Assembly (NCBI GenBank): GCA_944381295.1
Contig: CALWKP010000225.1
Span: 1 to 9,805, forward strand
DNA length: 9,805 bases
From: an uncultured Clostridia bacterium
GTDB taxonomy: Bacteria; Bacillota; Clostridia; Oscillospirales; Acutalibacteraceae
Direction: 5' to 3'
Position 1 is the first letter of the stretch. Each line of letters starts with the position of its first letter. The notes under the pieces were generated by a model. It searched no databases, was not told the origin of the DNA, and was given only the letters and a program-made list of their open reading frames with translations. Below, in pieces: positions 6,461-9,805 of the stretch. A program made the translations under genes and the position numbers.

Positions 6461-8917
6461 TCACTGCGCCATGTGCGGCGCGGAAGCATCATGGCTAGAT
6501 TCCGGGGGAACCGCCACTGTGGGCATGGTCTGCTTTTTTTCCGAATTTGATTCTACTGGACACTCTTTCACCGGTCTCGGCATATAAACCAGTGCCTCTT
6601 CCAGCACTTCCTGCACATTTTCTACGGTACGGAATGTTACGGCATTCTTGACCGCAGGGTCAACATCCGCTAAATCCGGTGCATTATCCGCAGGAATCAA
6701 CACTTTCTTAATTCCTGCTCGGTAAGCTGCCATGGTCTTTTCCTTTAATCCGCCGATCGGCAACACTCTACCTCGCAACGTAATCTCCCCAGTCATCGCC
6801 AAATCATGATGCACGGGAACATTACACAATGCAGAAGTGATGGCTGTTGCCATGGCTATTCCTGCCGAGGGACCGTCCTTCGGAATCGCCCCTTCCGGCA
6901 CGTGGACATGGATATCGTATTTACTGTAAAAATCATGGCGGATTCCATACTGGGAAGCTCTGGTTCGGATACAGCTGATCGCAATATGGGCGGATTCTTT
7001 CATAACATCACCAAGAGAACCTGTAAGTTCCAGTTTCCCAGATCCTTCCATGATTGCAACTTCGATCGGCATGGTCTCTCCGCCAACGCTTGTCCACGCC
7101 AAACCATTTACCAGACCAATTTCGTCGGTTTTTCCTAGCCCTTCTTCTTTAAACTTCTTGGGTCCTAACAGTTCTTCCAGATTCTTTGGCGATACGGTAA
7201 TCTTTTCTGTCTCCCCTTCTACGATCTTTTTCGCACTTTTGCGGCAAATCGCGGCAATGGTTCTTTCCAAAGTACGGACTCCCGCTTCCCGCGTATACCC
7301 CGAAATGACCTCGTGAACCGCTGCCGGCGTAATGCGCAGCATTTTGGGAGAAATCCCATGTTTTTTCAACTGTTTGGGAATCAAATGCTTTGTCGCGATA
7401 TGGAATTTTTCTTCATGCGTATAACTCGAAAGCGGGATGACATCCATCCTGTCGAACAGCGGATCCGGGATCGCCGTCTGATCGTTTGCCGTTGTCAAAA
7501 ACAATACGTTGCTCAAATCGAAGGGCATATCGATATAATGGTCATGGAACCCGGAATTCTGTTCCGCATCCAGGACCTCCAAGAGCGCGGATGACGGGTC
7601 GCCACGGAAATCTTTCCCAAGCTTATCGATCTCATCCAGCAAAATCAAGGGGTTATTGGTACCGGCTTGCTTGACGGCCGCGATAATTCTGCCTGGCATA
7701 GACCCGATATAGGTCTTTCGGTGCCCCATGATATCCGATTCATCCCGGACACCACCCAGGGAAACCCGCACGTATTTGCGTCCAATCGCTTCCGCAATCG
7801 ACCGTGCAATGGACGTTTTTCCTACGCCCGGAGGGCCAACCAGACAGATAATCTGGCCCTTATTCTCCGGAGCCAGCTTCCGTACCGCTAAAGTCTCCAA
7901 GATGCGGTCTTTTACTTTGTCCAGCCCATAATGGTCGCGGTCCAATATCTTTTTGGCCTTGGCCAGATCGATCTTTTCCTGGCTGGATGTGTTCCAAGGC
8001 AATTCGATGCAGGTATCCAGATACGGCCGGATACCGCTCCCTTCGTGGGAACCGTTCGGCATCTTGGACAAGCGGTCACACTCTTTCAGCAGCTTTTCCT
8101 CTTGCTGCTTTGGCAGCTTCAATGCCAGGATTTTCTGCCGGTATTCTTCCGCTTCTTCCTGTGGATTATCATCTTCTCCCAGTTCGTAGGCGATGGCTTT
8201 CATTTGTTCGCGCAAAAAATAATCATGCTGGTTTTGGTCCATCTGTTCTTTTGCGCGCTCATTGATCTGGTTTTCAATCGCCAAGATCTGAATCTCATCC
8301 TGCAAAAATGCATCCAGTTTTTCCAGACGACGTACCGGATGCAGTTCTTCCAGCACTTCCTGTTTTAACTCATAGTCTAACATAATGTTCGACGCGATGT
8401 AATCGGCTAACTGACCGCAATCTTTCTGCTGGATGACTCCTAAAATAATATCCGGCGGAATCCTGCGATAATTCTGCACATATTCCTCAAACAGTTCCTG
8501 CGTATGCCGGATCATCGCTTCTGAACGGTAAGATGGCCGTACATTCCGGGTTTTTGCCACGTCATACTCCGCCATCAGGCACGGCGTTTCCTGCACCACT
8601 TGGAGGATCTTCGCACGCTGTTTCCCCTCAGCAAAAATCCTGACACCTCCATCGCCATGCGAGATCATTTGCTTGATTTTGGCAATGACCCCCATCTGGT
8701 AAATTTGTTCCCCAGTTGGTTCATGGTCGGTAAGGTCTTTCTGCGTTACCAGCAGAATTTTTTGGTCCTGTTCCATTGCCGCTGTGAGCGCTGCTACCGA
8801 CTTTTTCCTTCCTACATCGAATTGAAGCATCATTCCAGGAAAAATGACAAGTCCACGCAGTGCCAGCACTGGCAGCTTTTTGATCTCAGGCTCCTCATTT
8901 TTTGGTAAATTATTCAT
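6461..8917 (-). CDS. lon: ATP-dependent Lon protease (LonA type)
   Basis: Cytosolic homo-hexameric AAA+ serine protease that degrades damaged and short-lived regulatory proteins. The 818-residue chain has the N-terminal substrate-binding LAN domain (about 13-200), a coiled-coil-like linker (about 210-290), an AAA+ module with Walker A GPPGVGKT (361-368) and Walker B LILLDEID (424-431), and a C-terminal protease domain. The Ser-Lys dyad is Ser684 in KDGPSAGIAMA and Lys725 in GGLKEKTMAA. After about residue 782 it carries a roughly 35-residue Pro/Ser/Glu/Lys-rich tail beyond the usual LonA end. The ATG at 8917 has AGGAG 6 nt upstream. It follows clpX by 99 nt with no lonB between them, unlike the Bacillus and many Clostridium arrangements. 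No CtsR or CIRCE operator was seen in front of it. Confidence 0.97.
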   Translation of the reverse strand: MNNLPKNEEPEIKKLPVLALRGLVIFPGMMLQFDVGRKKSVAALTAAMEQDQKILLVTQKDLTDHEPTGEQIYQMGVIAKIKQMISHGDGGVRIFAEGKQRAKILQVVQETPCLMAEYDVAKTRNVRPSYRSEAMIRHTQELFEEYVQNYRRIPPDIILGVIQQKDCGQLADYIASNIMLDYELKQEVLEELHPVRRLEKLDAFLQDEIQILAIENQINERAKEQMDQNQHDYFLREQMKAIAYELGEDDNPQEEAEEYRQKILALKLPKQQEEKLLKECDRLSKMPNGSHEGSGIRPYLDTCIELPWNTSSQEKIDLAKAKKILDRDHYGLDKVKDRILETLAVRKLAPENKGQIICLVGPPGVGKTSIARSIAEAIGRKYVRVSLGGVRDESDIMGHRKTYIGSMPGRIIAAVKQAGTNNPLILLDEIDKLGKDFRGDPSSALLEVLDAEQNSGFHDHYIDMPFDLSNVLFLTTANDQTAIPDPLFDRMDVIPLSSYTHEEKFHIATKHLIPKQLKKHGISPKMLRITPAAVHEVISGYTREAGVRTLERTIAAICRKSAKKIVEGETEKITVSPKNLEELLGPKKFKEEGLGKTDEIGLVNGLAWTSVGGETMPIEVAIMEGSGKLELTGSLGDVMKESAHIAISCIRTRASQYGIRHDFYSKYDIHVHVPEGAIPKDGPSAGIAMATAITSALCNVPVHHDLAMTGEITLRGRVLPIGGLKEKTMAAYRAGIKKVLIPADNAPDLADVDPAVKNAVTFRTVENVQEVLEEALVYMPRPVKECPVESNSEKKQTMPTVAVPPESSHDASAPHMAQ

Positions 8918-8944
8918 AACATGCTCCTAAATTTCCTGCGATTT

Positions 8945-9000
8945 CATCAAAACGGCTGCCGCAAGCTAAGGGTGAAGCTTCCTTGCCGCAGCAGCCGTTT
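8945..9000 (-). terminator. Hairpin with short U-run between clpX and lon
   Basis: On the minus strand AAACGGCTGC (9000-8991) pairs perfectly with GCAGCCGTTT (8959-8950). An inner stem GCAAG/CTTGC closes a loop of 16 nt. The 3' arm ends in TTTTGATG, so the U tract is only four bases. It is GC-rich and very stable. It could be a partial terminator that lowers lon relative to clpX, an mRNA-stabilising 3' end for clpX, or a processing site. No promoter for lon was recognised between it and the start codon. Confidence 0.6.
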
Positions 9001-9016
9001 CCTGAATACTTATTCC

Positions 9017-9805
9017 TCAAGACGCCGTATTCTTCCTGCCGCGTCTCTTCGTATTATCCGATACCGATATCTTAATCTTTACCGGTTTTCGTTCTTCATT
9101 ATATTCAATCTTCGGTTCAGCACCGTTTTCTACGGTATCTTTGGTAATCACGAGTTTTTCGATCGTGTATTCACTCGGTACCTTATACATGAACGGCGTC
9201 AAAATTTCTTCCATCAGCGCACGCAATCCGCGAGCACCTGTATGGCGTTCCAGCGTCTTTTTCGCAATCGCACGCAAAGCTTCCGGTTCAAAAGAAAGCT
9301 CTACTTTATCCAGCTCAAAAAGCCTCTTATACTGGTTCACCAGAGAATTCCTGGGCTCTGTCAAAATGCGCACCAATGCATCTTCGTCAAGTCCATTTAA
9401 CGCTGTGATGACCGGCAGACGTCCCACTAGCTCCGGAATCAATCCAAATTTCACCAGGTCATGCGGAATGACTTCCTGCATCCAATGAGTTTCGTCTAAT
9501 TCCGAACGGCTCTGGACATTCGCGCCAAATCCCATGCTGGAGGAAATCGTACGCTTTTCGACCACTTTTTCCAGTCCGTCGAACGCGCCGCCGCAAATAA
9601 AGAGGATATTGGAGGTATCTACCTGGATAAATTCCTGCTGTGGATGCTTCCTGCCCCCCTGCGGAGGAACATTACATACTGACCCTTCCAGAATCTTCAG
9701 CAACGCCTGCTGTACACCTTCGCCGCTGACATCCCTTGTAATCGATGGGTTTTCGGACTTGCGGGCAATTTTATCGATTTCATCGATGTAGATAATCCCC
9801 TGTTC
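9017..9805 (-). CDS. clpX: ATP-dependent Clp protease ATP-binding subunit ClpX (partial, N-terminus outside window)
   Basis: AAA+ unfoldase that recognises tagged or native substrates and feeds them into the ClpP peptidase chamber. The visible 262 residues run in frame from the window edge to the TGA at 9019-9017. They contain Walker B IIYIDEIDKI (4-13), the pore-2 loop region ITRDVSGEGVQQALLK, the conserved FICGGAFDGLEKVVEKR, the ClpP-docking loop as MGFGA, the arginine-finger segment GLIPELVGRLPV and sensor-2 HTGARGLRAL. The N-terminal zinc-binding domain and Walker A lie beyond the window. The C-terminus ends in a short basic tail (KRRGRKNTAS). It leads the clpX-lon-engB-lysA unit; whether clpP precedes it cannot be seen. 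Confidence 0.97.
   Translation of the reverse strand, partial: EQGIIYIDEIDKIARKSENPSITRDVSGEGVQQALLKILEGSVCNVPPQGGRKHPQQEFIQVDTSNILFICGGAFDGLEKVVEKRTISSSMGFGANVQSRSELDETHWMQEVIPHDLVKFGLIPELVGRLPVITALNGLDEDALVRILTEPRNSLVNQYKRLFELDKVELSFEPEALRAIAKKTLERHTGARGLRALMEEILTPFMYKVPSEYTIEKLVITKDTVENGAEPKIEYNEERKPVKIKISVSDNTKRRGRKNTAS

Noticed and set aside
8918..9016. CtsR or CIRCE heat-shock operator before lon
   Set aside because: Neither the GGTCAAA direct repeat nor the TTAGCACTC inverted repeat is present.
1..9805. CRISPR array, tRNA/rRNA, insertion sequence or defence system
   Set aside because: No regularly spaced repeats, cloverleaf, transposase or defence-type proteins were seen; all genes are housekeeping.

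Overview
The window is an ordinary, gene-dense piece of a low-to-medium GC Firmicutes chromosome. It most resembles Clostridia, perhaps Oscillospiraceae/Ruminococcaceae; the genus cannot be fixed from sequence alone. Support comes from strong AGGAG-type ribosome binding sites, TTG start codons, a GSI-alpha type glutamine synthetase, a MurA with a GGCDFG active-site loop, and the gene order clpX-lon-engB. Every convincing gene lies on the minus strand, so transcription runs from high to low coordinates.

Right half (9805 down to about 4450): clpX (5' end outside the window), lon, engB (ysxC) and lysA form one apparent transcription unit. It combines protein quality control (the ClpX unfoldase and Lon protease), a ribosome-assembly GTPase and the last enzyme of lysine biosynthesis. 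A hairpin with a short U-run lies between clpX and lon. The engB ribosome binding site overlaps the lon stop codon, lysA starts 22 nt after engB, and a 15-bp terminator follows lysA.

Middle (about 4450 to 1312): a 583-nt gene-free stretch holds the lysA terminator and, near its left end, a clear sigma-A-type promoter for murA. murA (peptidoglycan precursor synthesis), walJ/yycJ (metallo-beta-lactamase-fold exonuclease linked to cell-wall regulation) and rlmH (23S rRNA pseudouridine methyltransferase) follow. A terminator-like hairpin separates murA from walJ. rlmH starts 12 nt after walJ.

Left end (1311 to 1): a 405-nt gap holds a nested inverted repeat, a possible small ORF remnant, and a consensus promoter with a leader of about 136 nt for glnA. 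The leader contains a terminator-like hairpin, so glnA may be controlled by attenuation. glnA starts at TTG and its last third lies outside the window.

I found no mobile element, CRISPR array, tRNA or rRNA, and no evidence of a new multi-gene system. The points most worth checking are the glnA leader, the small ORF and nested repeat after rlmH, and the inter-gene hairpins.
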